Shown: positions 9,570 to 18,047 of the stretch, piece after piece
Layout: each line of letters begins with the position of its first letter
Position numbering within the stretch: the stretch's first letter is position 1
From: Methanosphaera stadtmanae
Lineage (GTDB): Archaea; Methanobacteriota; Methanobacteria; Methanobacteriales; Methanobacteriaceae
Assembly: GCA_015062825.1 (NCBI GenBank)
Contig: SUTR01000010.1
Location: forward strand, 1 to 57,453
Reading direction: 5' to 3'
Length of the DNA: 57,453 bases
Position numbers and translations under genes: made by a program
The notes under the pieces: generated by a model
Databases searched by the model: none
Told to the model about the DNA's origin: nothing
Seen by the model: the letters and a program-made list of their open reading frames with translations, nothing else

Positions 9570-9748
9570 TATTTTAGAATAATTATTAGAAAATCACCAA
9601 GAAAAATAGAAACATGAACTAGTTAAAGTAAATTTCAATGTGGGTAAAGTCATTAAAATTGTACTTCTAGTTGCCTTACAAGTTAAGAACCGCTTACATG
9701 AAAAAAATAAGATGTATGTGGAGATTTAATGCTCCACAACATTTTTTT
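9570..9748 (+). ncRNA. candidate structured RNA, unknown family
   Basis: No protein gene fits here. A long imperfect hairpin is visible: AACTAG (9617-9622) pairs with CTAGTT (9667-9672), then AAGTA (9626-9630) with TACTT (9662-9666) after a three-base bulge. The stem continues through AATTT and AATG against CATT and AAATT, closing a TGGGTAAAGT loop. A second hairpin, TGTGGAG (9717-9723) with CTCCACA (9732-9738), precedes seven Ts, as in a plus-strand terminator. A TATA-like tract at 9541-9555 would place a start near 9570. The strand is inferred from the terminator; the 5' end is a guess. It could instead be a degenerate mobile-element end. Confidence 0.3.
9717..9748 (+). terminator. hairpin plus T7, plus strand
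   Basis: Perfect seven-base stem TGTGGAG / CTCCACA with an eight-base loop, then ACA and seven Ts. No plus-strand protein gene precedes it, so it implies a plus-strand transcript made from the priL-arsR gap. Confidence 0.5.
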
Positions 9749-9879
9749 GGAAATCATATTGTTTTTAGTTAATTTAATCTATCAACCAAATATTTTTTTT
9801 CTTTTAACCAATATAAATCGGAGTTCATACTAATATCGTCAAGGAATTTGTTACAGATATTTTATCGTTTAAATGAGCA

Positions 9880-10194
9880 TCATTCATCACAGTCACATAT
9901 CCCATCATCACAATTCTTGTTATATGTGTCTTTTAAAAAGTTTATGTATTCGTCTATAATTTCTTTGTTGATTGAATAATGATTCCATGTTCCTTTTTTT
10001 GTTACTTTAACTAGTCCTGATTCCGTTAGTTGTTTCATGTGGTGTGATAGTGTTGGTTGTGTTATATCAAAGTGTTCTAATAGGTGACATGCACATAATT
10101 CATTTTCAGATAATAATTTTACTATTTCTACCCTGTTTTTATCGCTTAGTGCCTTGCTGACTGAAATAATATCTTCTGTTTTTATAATAATCAC
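9880..10194 (-). CDS. arsR: ArsR/SmtB-family metal(loid)-responsive repressor
   Basis: 104-residue winged-helix repressor. The recognition-helix region contains ELCACHLLEHF, whose C34-x-C36 pair corresponds to the As(III)/Sb(III)-sensing site of classical ArsR (CVC in plasmid R773). DITQPTLSHHMKQL is the HTH core and TWNHYSIN the wing. The C-terminus adds another cysteine cluster (CDDGICDC), a possible extra metal ligand. It lies downstream of the acr3 efflux gene on the same strand, 45 bases from its stop, consistent with an autoregulated arsenite-resistance operon. The cytosolic repressor would release DNA on binding metalloid. Confidence 0.88.
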   Translation of the reverse strand: MIIIKTEDIISVSKALSDKNRVEIVKLLSENELCACHLLEHFDITQPTLSHHMKQLTESGLVKVTKKGTWNHYSINKEIIDEYINFLKDTYNKNCDDGICDCDE

Positions 10195-10239
10195 CCACCT
10201 TTTTTAAATATTTAATTAAACATGATAAGTTTATAGAAA

Positions 10240-11280
10240 TTAATTTCCATTGTACCATTCTTTGGTATTATTTATGATTTTTACTAATGTTAACATTAAT
10301 GGTACTTCTATTAATACCCCAACTGTTGTTGCTAGTGCTACTGGACTTCCTATTCCATAGAGTGCAATTGCTATTGCTACTGCTAGTTCAAAGAAATTGC
10401 TTGCTCCAACCATTGATCCTGGTGCTGCGATATTTTGAGGTATTTTCAGGAGTTTTGCTGATAGATATCCTACACCAAATACTAGAAATATTTGTAGGGT
10501 AAACGGTATTGCTATTAGTATTATGTCTTGAGGATTTGTCAGTATGAGGTTTCCCTGGAATGAAAATATGAATATCAGTGTTAGCAATAACCCTATTGTT
10601 GTAATATTGTTGAATTTAGGAATAAAATTGTTTTCCAGATACTTTTTTCCCTTGTTTTTTGTCATATAATGTCTTGTTATTATACTGGCTATAAATGGTA
10701 TCACTACAAATAGCACTACGGATAATATTAAGGTGTTATATGGTATGCTGATGTTTGATATTCCCAAGAGATATGTCACTATTGGTACATATGCAAATAG
10801 TATTATTATGTCATTGGTTGCTACTTGTACAAGTGTATATGCAGGATTACCATTTGTCAGTTCACTCCATACAAATACCATTGCAGTACATGGCGCTGTT
10901 CCCAGAAGCACTGCACCTATGAGGTACTGTGTAGATAGTTCAGGAGTCATTATTGTCTGATATAATACTGTGAAAAACAATAGCGATATGATGTACATAC
11001 TGAATGGTTGTAATAACCAGTTTACACACCATGTAAGTACTATTGCTCGTATATTATCCTTTACTTTTTTAATTGAATTGAAATCTATTTTAAGCATCAT
11101 TGGATAAATCATTATCCATATCAATATTGCCATTGGTATTGATATTTGTGCATATTCAAATTTGTTTAGAAATTCTGGTATGAAAGGTAAGAATTGACTA
11201 ACCAATATACCTATTATCATACATATTATTACCCATATCGTCAGGTATTTGTCAAAAAAGCTTATTTTAGCATTTGTCAT
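10240..11280 (-). CDS. acr3: ACR3-family arsenite efflux permease
   Basis: 346 residues and about ten membrane spans, normal for Acr3 of the bile/arsenite/riboflavin transporter superfamily. GTAPCTAMVFVWS contains the conserved cysteine essential in Acr3 transporters, and GASNFFELAVAIAIALYG the conserved second signature. It exports As(III), possibly Sb(III), using the proton gradient. I chose the ATG at 11280 because an AGGAG site lies immediately upstream; a longer in-frame ATG at 11316 would place that ribosome-binding site inside the gene. It is the first gene of an acr3-arsR operon; operator-like repeats lie about 180-220 bases upstream. Confidence 0.92.
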   Translation of the reverse strand: MTNAKISFFDKYLTIWVIICMIIGILVSQFLPFIPEFLNKFEYAQISIPMAILIWIMIYPMMLKIDFNSIKKVKDNIRAIVLTWCVNWLLQPFSMYIISLLFFTVLYQTIMTPELSTQYLIGAVLLGTAPCTAMVFVWSELTNGNPAYTLVQVATNDIIILFAYVPIVTYLLGISNISIPYNTLILSVVLFVVIPFIASIITRHYMTKNKGKKYLENNFIPKFNNITTIGLLLTLIFIFSFQGNLILTNPQDIILIAIPFTLQIFLVFGVGYLSAKLLKIPQNIAAPGSMVGASNFFELAVAIAIALYGIGSPVALATTVGVLIEVPLMLTLVKIINNTKEWYNGN

Positions 11281-11931
11281 TAATACTCCTCCATTATCAA
11301 AGTATTTATTCTTCATTCAGTATTCTTTTGGTTTTTTGTAGTAGATTCTGAATTTTATAGATAGAAATCAGCATATAAATTATTATTTACATGAGCATAT
11401 CCCTGCTTGTGTTGAAACATTGCAGTTTATTCATTTTTTAAATATTTATTGATAATAATCTATATTGATTTTTATCTATATTGATATTAATCTATATAGA
11501 TGTTTATTAATATAATAATATATAAAGTTACTTAAAAAATATTATAAAAATTAAAACAACTAGAGAAGTGACCAAAATTATCACAGAACTTATTTTTAAC
11601 CACAACACATTAAATTCTTTTATTTTAGTTTAATAACCCAAAATATTTCTTATTTTAATCATTTTGAACTTTTAATTTTTTTTTCAAAAATTATTTATAT
11701 TGTATTTAATTTGTTATTTTGTATTATTTTTAACGGTTATTCAAGCTCTATTTTTTTAAAATTTTTATAATAATTATTTATATTAGAATACAGATATTAT
11801 TAATTAGTTATAATTAAAATAAAGAGTATATAATTAGTCATACCTAAATTCATAGTTATTTATATAATATTTTAGAGTATGGGATATGGTTATGTTGTTT
11901 TTATTTGATTATGGCTGTTTTAAGTTAATAT
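11281..11931. other. gene-free AT-rich region between acr3 and the insertion sequence
   Basis: No reading frame here looks like a protein. On the minus strand it contains the acr3 leader with a TATA-like AATTTATATGC near 11370-11385 and three phased 12-bp repeats (11458-11501, listed separately). The rest is low-complexity A/T. The left end of the insertion sequence probably lies near 11875. Confidence 0.5.
11458..11501. promoter_or_regulatory. three phased 12-bp operator-like repeats upstream of acr3-arsR
   Basis: ATCTATATTGAT occurs at 11458-11469 and again at 11474-11485. The perfect palindrome ATCTATATAGAT follows at 11490-11501. The copies start exactly 16 bases apart. Dyad elements of this size are typical operators for ArsR-type winged-helix dimers, and the only regulator nearby is the arsR of the adjacent operon. 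That ArsR binds here is inference; the repeats themselves are direct observation. The distance to the acr3 start (about 180-220 bases) is long, so there may be a distal promoter or a leader. Confidence 0.5.
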
Positions 11932-13506
11932 TTGATAGTGATTAAATTGTGTTCTAATAAGTTTGATGAAAGTTTGAGGAAATTTGTTGAAAGAAAGTAT
12001 ATTGAAGATATTGATGAGGATCATCTTGTATTTTTTGTGATGTTCTTTGTGGAGAAGTATTGTCAGTCAATTTATGGGAGTTTAGAGTCTAAAGAACTAG
12101 GTAGGCCTCGTTTACCAGCTAAAAATATGTTGTGTTTAATTATTTACGGGCATATGATTAAAATGTTGTCACCTGTTAAGATTGCAGAGTTTACTAAGAC
12201 TGATTCGGTATTTAAGTTGATTATGGAGGGAATTAGTGTTTCTCGCAGTAGTGTAATTCGTTATAGGGATTATTATCTTGATTATTATCCTGAAATTTTA
12301 TCAAAACTCTTTTATTTGGATGGGATTATAATTTAACTGAATTTGATCGTGGTGCAATTGATGGAACTAAAGTAAAATCTTGTAATTCATCATTTAATTA
12401 TATTACTAAGAAAGATTTGAGAAGATTATTAATAATACTTAAAAATAAACAATATGGTGAAAAAGAAGTAAAAAAGCTTAAAAATCCTGCACAAAGATTC
12501 TATTATAATACCAATATGACTATTGAGCAGAAAATAACTTTTCTGGAATATGCTAAAGTTCAAATGAAAGAATATGGTAAAAAGAAGATACCCTTATATG
12601 ATCCTGATGCAAGATGGATGTTAAATAAGAAAAATAGAGAAGAAATATCATATAACATTCAAACATGCGTTGATACAGAGTCCCAACTAATAATGAGTGT
12701 TCATAATTCTCAAAATGCAAATGATTGCTTTGAATTACCTCCAACACTTCAAAAAGCGATTGAAAATAGTCCTGTTAAACCAGAAGAAGTGTTAGCTGAT
12801 GCAGGATACAATAGTGAAATAACATTTGTATTCCTAAAAAAAGAAGATATTGAAGGATACATTTATAATTCAACACAATCACGTATAGATAAAGGAAAAC
12901 GAAGAACTAACCCCTTCAGTTTAGACAATGTTGAAATAAATTACGAAGATAATTATATTCAATGTTTCATGGGCCATCCATTATTCAATAAGTACACATA
13001 CACAGTTATTGATAAAAATAAAGAAGAACTGGGCTTACCAGCCGATACAAAAAGAATTTATGTAAATACAGAAGCATGTAAAGAGTGTTCTTTAAGACAA
13101 GAGTGTTTATCAGAAAAACAAAACCATAAAACATACACAATCTATGGTTCACCCGAAAAAAGAGAAATGATTGTAAAAATGAAAACAGAAGAAGCACAAA
13201 AGATTTATTCACAACGAGCACCCACCGTTGAATCACCATTTGGGACATTTAAACAATATTACCACATTGATGTAATGTTCTACAGAGGACGAGAAAAAAT
13301 CGAAAATATCTTTAATCTCTATGCAACAGCATATAACCTCAATAAAATTTACAAAAAACTCATAAACAAACTAATAACAGAAAATAATGAATACATATAC
13401 TTTGTTAAAGAAAAAATAAATAAATACAACTAATTAAAGAAATTTAAACTAATTTATAGAATTAAATGTAAAACCCCAAACTGCACACAATAACCCACGC
13501 ACACTC
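11875..13506 (+). mobile_element. IS1182-type insertion sequence with frameshifted transposase
   Basis: The element contains a DDE transposase in two frames (separate entry). Possible imperfect ends are GAGTATG at 11875 and, in inverse orientation, GAGTGTGCGTGGGTTATTG ending at 13506; beyond the first bases the match needs gaps. No convincing target duplication was found, so these borders are tentative. The flanking gene-free, decayed DNA on both sides fits an insertion-prone region. Confidence 0.4.
11932..13433 (+). pseudogene. IS1182-family DDE transposase, broken by one frameshift
   Basis: The N-terminal piece (11932-12336, TTG start) ends prematurely after a LFYLDG segment. The rest continues in another frame, from about 12320 through FDRGAIDGTKVKS to 13433. 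The three catalytic acidic residues are recognisable: D in AIDGTKV, D in LADAGYNS and E in PTVESPFG. Between them lies a cysteine cluster (CKECSLRQEC) often seen in IS1182 transposases. The C-terminal YNLNKIY helix is intact. The single frameshift near 12305-12320 is at no obvious slippery sequence, so decay is more likely than programmed frameshifting. The element has probably lost activity unless a complete copy acts in trans. Confidence 0.8.
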
Positions 13507-13758
13507 AAGAAAAGTAGAATAATTTTATATATTAGATTTTACATAGTAGATAATTACACGAACAAATTTAACTTAAAACATTGATGGATCTTTCCTCAAG
13601 TTCCATCATTTTAAGAGTTTAAATATCAATACAATCATAAAATCCAATAAAACAACTCATTTTTTATATAAATTATTATAATAATAACTCTCAATAGGTT
13701 ATATGTTTAATGGAGTTTATATATTTTGAATAATAAAAAAAGAAGTTTATAACTAATT
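13434..13758. other. gene-free stretch after the insertion sequence
   Basis: It contains the probable right end of the insertion sequence (to about 13506), a hairpin at 13582-13608, and a TATA-like GTTTATATATTTT at 13715-13727, about 40 bases before the next reading frame. Nothing else was seen. Confidence 0.45.
13582..13612 (+). terminator. hairpin with short T tract
   Basis: TGATGGA (13582-13588) pairs with TCCATCA (13602-13608); inside, CTT pairs with AAG around a TCCTC loop after one T-T mismatch. Four Ts follow. It may terminate transcription leaving the insertion sequence. Confidence 0.35.
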
Positions 13759-14178
13759 TTGGTCAGTTCTCAGGTAGGATTACAAAACTCCTTTACCAAG
13801 CAAATAACTGTGGGAATTGTAAAAAAAGTTACCTCCAAATACGTGACATTGGAAAACAATGATAAAGAAGAGATTACATTGAAACTTTCCAATATCGACA
13901 TATTATCTGATAAAGAGTTATACGAATGGAAGAGGAATAATCTTAAACTGGAACATCATAACTTATCAGTACTGCTTCCCTCAAAATGTGATGAAAAGTA
14001 TTTAATCAAAATGTTCAGTAATATCGAACCGGTTGTGGATGTTGAAATCGTTGACGTGGAAGATGAAGACAAAAACAGCAATCTGAGAAAATATACCTTC
14101 CATTACACGTTGTTTAATGAAAGTGATGAAAGCTATGTTGAAGAATATATCAGCTGTATTGGAGCAACTATTGTCTAA
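13759..14178 (+). pseudogene. uncharacterised gene, probably frameshifted near its 3' end
   Basis: An open frame of 139 codons starting with TTG about 30 bases after a TATA-like tract. I do not recognise the family. The second half (VVDVEIVDVEDED, then KYTFHYTLFNESD) has an alternating beta pattern that weakly recalls a ferredoxin-like anticodon-binding domain, but this is speculation. After EEYIS (about 14150) the frame ends as CIGATIV. The neighbouring frame continues as AVLEQLLSKDDFLENDT, a more natural helix, suggesting a one- or two-base frameshift. It lies between a broken transposase and other decayed genes, so a pseudogene is most likely. Confidence 0.35.
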
Positions 14179-14513
14179 AGATGACTTCTTAGAGAATGAT
14201 ACTCTTCAGGGATTAAGTATTAATATTATAACCATGAATACATTTCTTTTATGGAGTTACTACTTCTACCATGTACTTTTCCTTTGGATATGTCGTACTG
14301 TCTATAGGCAAAGATAAGTCAATGTTTCCATCATATACATAACTTACACTTTTTCCATCAGTTAACGTTCGGTTAGTACAACTGCATCATCTGTCATATA
14401 GAACATGTTTATATTTATTGTTGTGAATGTTTTTGAAACGTTTCATGTTTTTGTTATTTAACTTCTTTCAGTATAGAATATGGATTATCACTCTTCCTGT
14501 TTTGCTTATCATT
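14179..14513. other. decayed DNA between pseudogenes
   Basis: No intact gene. The minus strand at 14249-14442 holds an adhesin-like fragment (separate entry). The plus strand at 14179-14230 probably holds the frameshifted tail of the preceding gene. Nothing else was seen. Confidence 0.5.
14249..14442 (-). pseudogene. C-terminal fragment of an adhesin-like (Ig-like repeat) protein
   Basis: Minus-strand translation gives KTFTTININMFYMTDDAVV in one frame. After a one-base shift near 14365 it continues as LTDGKSVSYVYDGNIDL in another, ending VEVVTP and a stop at 14249. The alternation DGKSVSYVYDG...STTYPKEKYMVEV is that of the beta-sandwich repeats of methanogen adhesin-like proteins, two intact examples of which are encoded a few kilobases away. 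An in-frame stop also lies just upstream (14443-14445). It is therefore a relic of a much larger surface protein gene. Confidence 0.5.
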
Positions 14514-15597
14514 TCAATTCCTTTTTCTCAGCTTCCTATAGTTTACTGCAAACAGTGCTGAGAGTATTATTATAATCACAGAGTAGATTGCACTTATTAT
14601 ATCGGTAAATACCATGCTCCTGAATAGATAAACTAAAAATATTATTCCCAAAGGTACAAAACACCATTGCACAATATAAATAATATCGATATGACTGCTT
14701 AATATTGAAAATATTTTGTTAATATAATCAGGCAATATCTTTGATAAACAGTAGCATAATCCTATGTTTCCATGTGCATATAATAGACAGAATAGAGCAT
14801 CCACCGTTGTCATGAAGTAATAGTTATGTGTACTGCTTAAAAAACCACCATCAAATTGTGTTGACCATACAAAGTATATCATTGATACTATGATAAATAT
14901 TGGCCAGTACCGGAAGAATTCTGATTTATCCTTTGCTCTGATAAAATAATGACCCCAGACAATTCCGGCTATTGGAAATATGAACCAATTGAATAATGGA
15001 AATACTGTGAAACCACCAGCAGTACCAATAAAATTACCAAAGAACAAATCAATATGTCCACGCCAAAATCCGTGAATCTTAATAAACTTCCAATAATGGA
15101 CATTAAAACTGCAATAATTACTAAAGCCTTATCTGAAAGTTCAAATTTCTTCAATATCCCCATTAGTATAAATGCTAAACCTGCAAATGCCAGTATGTCT
15201 ACACAGAATAAAAGTAATCCTCCTGCTGTTGGAAAAATATCCCACATGCCTAAAAGATAACCTGAAACCATGCAAGGCAAGAAGAATTCGAATATGTTTA
15301 CAAGAATTCCCAGAAGAAAGAGTTTTATTCCCCTTTTAATCATGTAATCCCATTGACTATGTCTTGAATAAACAACACCCACACCCATACAAAACATGAA
15401 AAATAGGTGCAGCACAAGGCTTACCCAAGATGTTACTGATTATAAATGTATAACCTGGAGTAATTGAATTGTTGAAGGCCGTGACAACCATTACCGAATG
15501 AAGAAAAAACATGAAAAATAATCGACAATGCCTTTGCAATATCCAATTCAAGTTGTCTACCAGTATTAACTTTTTCATTGGAAAATAAATTTGACAT
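14514..15597 (-). pseudogene. polytopic membrane acyltransferase-like gene with three homopolymer frameshifts
   Basis: Read across frames it gives one protein of about 360 residues. It starts at ATG 15597 with MSNLFSNEKVNTGRQLELDI and has about ten hydrophobic helices, ending RKLRKRN at 14514. RQLELDIAKALSIIFHVFLH resembles the start of DUF1624/heparan-glucosaminide N-acetyltransferase-like membrane proteins, which acylate glycans from inside the membrane; that assignment is tentative. Frame breaks coincide with A runs on the plus strand: 15504-15509 (one too many), 15399-15403 (one too many) and 15065-15068 (one too few). No other break was seen. It is either decaying, phase-variable, or affected by sequencing error. 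Confidence 0.6.
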
Positions 15598-16396
15598 AAA
15601 TAAAGATAATTTTTTTAATGTATAAATACTTTCCCATATTCAAAGAAATAATGAATATTTTCATAATTTTTTAATATGATTTTTGTTTTTTTTAAATTTT
15701 AGTAATACTTATCCTTATTTTTTATGTTTTGGTAATTTTTATGATTTCTCAGCTATTTATATCTGCTTTCTAGTCTTTTCGTTTTTCATGTGTTTTTTGT
15801 GAGAATCCACCTGCTTGTATTTTTTTGTTTTCATTATTCAATATACCTCAAAAGAGCCTCTAATATTTCACCCATTGAAAACTATAATCCTAGCCAAATT
15901 ACATCTTGAATATTTTCAATCAAAACATGAAATCAATAAATATAATCACACAATCCCTAAAAAAAAATTCTAATGAATTATTAAGATAGAAGTTATGATA
16001 ATATTCACAATAACCCCCTTATTAATATAATATAAACAAAAAAAATAGGAATCTATTCAAAAAATGACATGATTGAAGACTTATTAAAAAATAATAGATT
16101 TTTTATAAAATAACATTTATTAATAAGAATAAATATATAGATAATTAGTTTAAACAGTTTCAGTTAAAATTATAAAAAATATTAAATGTATGATAATTCT
16201 ACTCAATTGATAGATAATTCAACAGTTAATATTTATTAATCCCTATATACAAAAACCCAATGAGTATCAATAGGCAATTAATATAATTCAACTGTTTAAG
16301 TTAATGTTCAATCTTTCGATTGGACTTGATTAAATGTAAATATTTATAATGAAATAAAGTTGCATTTAATTATAAAAAAAACTAACTACGATCAAT
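15598..16396. other. 800-base AT-rich gene-free region
   Basis: No credible gene. Two tiny adjacent minus-strand frames (13 codons starting at about 15878 and 21 codons starting at 15834, the latter reading IQAGGFSQKTHEKRKD) may be relics of a lost gene. The right part holds the promoter area of the adhesin-like gene at 16397. Related A/T-rich words around AACAGTT/AACTGTT occur at about 16153, 16218 and 16290, but I cannot assign them a role. Confidence 0.4.
16341..16350 (+). promoter_or_regulatory. candidate TATA box for the adhesin-like gene
   Basis: TATTTATAAT about 47-56 bases before the ATG at 16397, in a T/A-rich context. A start about 25 bases downstream would leave a short leader. 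Confidence 0.35.
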
Positions 16397-17938
16397 ATGA
16401 CTTTGAATATTAAAAAAGCATTATTATTACTATTAATCTTTTTTGTTGGAATTAGTGTTGTAAGCGCATCTGAAGATTTCGATGACAATACAATAGAACC
16501 AACCTATGATTCACAACAAATAATTGAAAGTAATAATTATGAACCTGTTGAAGAAACAGGTACCAATGAAAATAATGACAATGATGAAGACACTACACCA
16601 ATAACCGTAACAAATACCAATTATGATTCAGTAATGTCTTCTTTATCATCATATGATACAATTACATTTGATGATACATTTAGCGGAAAAACAATGAATA
16701 TAAATGCTCCAGTAACAATCACAGCAACAAGTACTGCAAAATTTGTAAACAGTCAAATATCAATTACATCAAATGGAGTAACAATTTCTAACTTAAATAT
16801 AGCAAATACGGATGTTGCAGGTTCTGTAATTACAGCTACAGATGTGAATAACATAATATTAGATTTAAACAACATAACAACCACCAATACAAACAATTAC
16901 CAAAAAGCTATAGGAATAACATTCAACAATGTTAACAATTCAAACATTACAAATAGCAACATCACCGTTAGCGGATATCCTCAAAACCTTGGATGGGATA
17001 ATAGTACGGGAGTATGGTTAAGTGAAAGCCAAGTAACAGGAATATCTATGTCACAAGTAAATTATATAAACGTCACAAATAACTATTTAATAGTATCTAA
17101 TTCTACCGAACCAATCAATGATAACACCACCATCGAAGCAATTACATTAAAAACCGATTCAAACAATGTGAATATTACCGACAATACCATAGAAATTAAC
17201 GGATCAAACTATGTCTATGCAATTTCATTAAGTGATGTTGTAAACTATGCCAACATTTCAAACAATGAAATAATAATGTTCAGTAACAATTATCTCAATG
17301 GTATACAATTAGATAAAACAAAATATTCCATTGTATATAACAATACCATTTTAGGCTCAACAATCCTTGAAAGTACATACGTCCCAAGTTTTGAACGAGT
17401 AGCTTATGGAATCGTTGTTACAACATCAAGTTTCCCACCAATATATGGAGAATCAACAAACAATACCATCAGAGCAAATTACATAGATTTAAATGCTACT
17501 ATTGTATATGCAATAGAGTTATACTTAGCTAATGACACCATAATTGATAACAACGAAATAACTGCTACAGGAAATATTACTATTGGAATCGGATTATATA
17601 ATTCCAGTAATAATCGCATAAAAGAGAATATTATCGATTTAGAAGCACATAATAAAACCATAAGTCCACAATTCTACGAACAAATTCCTAAAACAAGCTG
17701 TGGTATTATAATTGTTGGAAACTCTTCATCAACAAATAATAATGTAACGGATAATGCTATAATGGTAAGTGATGACCAATATAGAACAGATACTTTATAT
17801 TGTGTTATTGTTAGAGCCACAGGAAATAAAGTAACTGAAAATGAATTAGAAACCACATATGATGGAATAACCCCAGTTTTAACTGGAAATAATGCAGTAG
17901 ATTATGATAGCGGGAATACTGTTAATAGTAACTTATAA
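16397..17938 (+). CDS. secreted adhesin-like protein, parallel beta-helix
   Basis: 513 residues, Asn/Thr/Ile-rich. A cleavable Sec signal is clear: KK, then LLLLLIFFVGISVV and a SAS cleavage-type site at about 24-26. After an acidic linker (about 30-60) come roughly fifteen short repeats such as NNVNITDNTIEINGSN and NNSNITNSNITVSG, typical of right-handed parallel beta-helix (pectin-lyase-like, PbH1) domains. No C-terminal membrane span, pseudomurein-binding repeat or Ig-like module is present, so it may be shed or held by partners. Many NxT/NxS sequons would allow N-glycosylation. It is followed by a second, larger family member in the same direction. It lacks a strong ribosome-binding site. 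Confidence 0.8.
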   Translation: MTLNIKKALLLLLIFFVGISVVSASEDFDDNTIEPTYDSQQIIESNNYEPVEETGTNENNDNDEDTTPITVTNTNYDSVMSSLSSYDTITFDDTFSGKTMNINAPVTITATSTAKFVNSQISITSNGVTISNLNIANTDVAGSVITATDVNNIILDLNNITTTNTNNYQKAIGITFNNVNNSNITNSNITVSGYPQNLGWDNSTGVWLSESQVTGISMSQVNYINVTNNYLIVSNSTEPINDNTTIEAITLKTDSNNVNITDNTIEINGSNYVYAISLSDVVNYANISNNEIIMFSNNYLNGIQLDKTKYSIVYNNTILGSTILESTYVPSFERVAYGIVVTTSSFPPIYGESTNNTIRANYIDLNATIVYAIELYLANDTIIDNNEITATGNITIGIGLYNSSNNRIKENIIDLEAHNKTISPQFYEQIPKTSCGIIIVGNSSSTNNNVTDNAIMVSDDQYRTDTLYCVIVRATGNKVTENELETTYDGITPVLTGNNAVDYDSGNTVNSNL

Positions 17939-18047
17939 TTATTTTTAGATATGATGGATTTTATAGATAATTTTTATAACATCAAATAGTTACTATTCAA
18001 AAATCCCTCTTAATTTTTTAAACAAGATATTTAATAAGAGGAGTATT

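Noticed and set aside
9636-9670. Ten-codon frame MWVKSLKLYF inside the hairpin of the candidate RNA
   Set aside because: No ribosome-binding site and fully within a base-paired element; chance frame.
14117-14317. 66-codon plus-strand frame
   Set aside because: Not a separate gene; its middle is probably the frameshifted continuation of the gene at 13759.
15757-15880. Two tiny adjacent minus-strand frames, one reading IQAGGFSQKTHEKRKD
   Set aside because: Too short, no ribosome-binding site; recorded only as possible relics in the intergenic entry.
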